Origin: JBBPYR01 sp038199755
GTDB lineage: Bacteria; Chloroflexota; Ktedonobacteria; Ktedonobacterales; Ktedonobacteraceae
Direction: 5' to 3'
NCBI GenBank assembly: GCA_038199755.1
Contig: JBBPYR010000308.1
Coordinates: 1-5,821 of the forward strand
Length of the DNA stretch: 5,821 nt
Shown: positions 5,355 through 5,821 of the stretch, in pieces
Layout: each line of letters opens with the position of its first letter
Numbering within the stretch: the stretch's first letter is position 1
Position numbers and translations under genes: made by a program
The notes under the pieces: model-generated
What the model was told of the DNA's origin: nothing
Database searches by the model: none
Seen by the model: only the letters and a program-made list of their open reading frames with translations

Positions 5355-5370
5355 AATCAATATGTTGTGC
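5355..5370 (+). promoter_or_regulatory. NrdR box 2
   Basis: The site reads AATCAATATGTTGTGC and matches 12 of 16 positions of the NrdR box consensus. It differs from box 1 at only two positions. The two boxes start 30 bp apart, about three helical turns, which places them on the same face of the DNA. Box 2 ends eight bases before the nrdJ -35 element, so bound NrdR would sit against RNA polymerase. Confidence 0.7.
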
Positions 5371-5378
5371 CAAAAGCC

Positions 5379-5407
5379 TTGTAATTCACGTTCATTCCGA
5401 GTATACT
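5379..5407 (+). promoter_or_regulatory. Promoter of nrdJ
   Basis: TTGTAA (5379-5384, four of six) is followed after exactly 17 bp by TATACT (5402-5407, five of six). Transcription would begin near 5414, leaving a leader of about 110 nt. The tandem NrdR boxes lie directly upstream. Confidence 0.65.
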
Positions 5408-5436
5408 GACTTTCGGAAGAGAAAACACCCGTTCTA

Positions 5437-5467
5437 TTGGCGAAAACCCATGTACGCCAAAGGCGTA
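5437..5467 (+). promoter_or_regulatory. Two mutually exclusive hairpins in the nrdJ leader
   Basis: TTGGCG (5437-5442) can pair with CGCCAA (5455-5460). Alternatively TACGCC (5453-5458) can pair with GGCGTA (5462-5467) around an AAA loop, extended by a G-U pair. The two stems share bases 5455-5458, so only one can form at a time. The second is followed by only three T, so it is at best a weak terminator. No cobalamin riboswitch core is recognisable. Confidence 0.35.
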
Positions 5468-5509
5468 TTTGATCTCGTCGTTCATCGTAGGTTCGTTCTA
5501 GTAAGTTAA
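5450..5509 (+). CDS. Possible 19-codon leader ORF before nrdJ
   Basis: An ATG at 5450 opens a frame encoding MYAKGVFDLVVHRRFVLVS. It ends in TAA (5507-5509), whose last two bases are the first two of the nrdJ Shine-Dalgarno AAGGAG (5508-5513). It lacks a ribosome site of its own and its start lies in the hairpin region. Overlap of the stop with the next gene's ribosome site would allow coupling. Chance is the more likely explanation. Confidence 0.2.
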   Translation: MYAKGVFDLVVHRRFVLVS

Positions 5510-5523
5510 GGAGTCAACGCAGG

Positions 5524-5821
5524 ATGTCAGAGCAGAAGTCGTCATCCGCACAGCCCCAGAGTGCTGTTGAGATACAATTACACACCTCCCAGACCAATGA
5601 GGCACCCGAGGCACAGCAAGCGCAGGAGACCCATTTAGAGGGCATTCGCCAGAAGGTATTCATGGATCGCTATTCTCTCAAGGACCCCTCTGGCCAGCCG
5701 CTGGAATTTCATCCCGAGCAATTGTGGGCGCGTGTCGCACGTGGCATCGCAGAAGTGGAGCAGACGGAGGAGAAGCGTGCCTACTGGCAACAGCGCTTCT
5801 ACGAGGCCCTTTCCGCTTTCC
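5524..5821 (+). CDS. nrdJ: Adenosylcobalamin-dependent (class II) ribonucleotide reductase, N-terminal part
   Basis: The first 99 residues are present and the gene continues past the right edge. Residues 1-40 are a polar Gln/Ser/Glu-rich tail. The family pattern begins at VFMDRYSLKDPSGQPLEF (45-62), followed by HPEQLWARVARGIAEVE (63-79) and W88, FYEAL (92-96). This is the typical opening of NrdJ enzymes, which reduce ribonucleotides to deoxyribonucleotides in the cytoplasm using vitamin B12 radical chemistry and work with or without oxygen. The catalytic cysteines and glycyl-barrel core lie outside the window, so the class call rests on the N-terminal pattern alone. The ATG has AAGGAG (5508-5513) ten bases upstream. 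Two NrdR boxes and a good promoter precede it, which supports the identification independently. Confidence 0.82.
   Translation, partial: MSEQKSSSAQPQSAVEIQLHTSQTNEAPEAQQAQETHLEGIRQKVFMDRYSLKDPSGQPLEFHPEQLWARVARGIAEVEQTEEKRAYWQQRFYEALSAF

Noticed and set aside
5371..5523. Cobalamin riboswitch before the B12-dependent reductase
   Set aside because: The leader of about 110 nt is too short and I see no conserved B12 box; the hairpins present are short and simple.

Overview
The window looks like ordinary chromosomal sequence from a bacterium of intermediate GC content with spaced housekeeping-type genes. It carries an adenosylcobalamin-type ribonucleotide reductase, a full-length CinA, a membrane metalloprotease with a long Tyr-rich head and an atypical NRAMP transporter. 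That set and the protein style would fit Chloroflexota (Ktedonobacteria-like). This is an inference from remembered family flavour, not a database result.

Layout, left to right. Positions 1-199 hold no convincing gene but contain two imperfect stem-loops and then a near-consensus promoter. A small rightward unit follows: a DUF433 antitoxin-like gene (200-442) overlapping by ATGA a remnant of its usual DUF5615 PIN-like toxin partner, of which only about the first nine residues are recognisable. A perfect 20-bp inverted repeat (515-562) separates this unit from four leftward genes: alkD DNA glycosylase (560-1231), a site-2-type M50 protease (1243-2424), an NRAMP-family transporter (2535-3881) and cinA (3985-5226). 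M50 and alkD are 11 bp apart and probably cotranscribed. The NRAMP gene has its own candidate promoter and a leader hairpin. The M50 gene is preceded by a perfect 14-bp palindrome. At the right edge the first 99 codons of a class II ribonucleotide reductase gene (nrdJ) run out of the window.

The best regulatory signal is in the 297-bp divergent region between cinA and nrdJ: two near-identical 16-bp sites matching the NrdR box, 30 bp apart start to start, just upstream of a good promoter for nrdJ. The left site also overlaps a candidate cinA -35 element. Downstream, the nrdJ leader holds two mutually exclusive hairpins and a possible 19-codon leader ORF ending in the nrdJ Shine-Dalgarno sequence.

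No mobile element, CRISPR array, tRNA or rRNA is visible. I do not see a clearly new multi-gene system. The most interesting points are the altered metal site of the NRAMP protein, the tandem NrdR boxes, the broken toxin beside an intact antitoxin, and the several hairpins and palindromes in the intergenic gaps.
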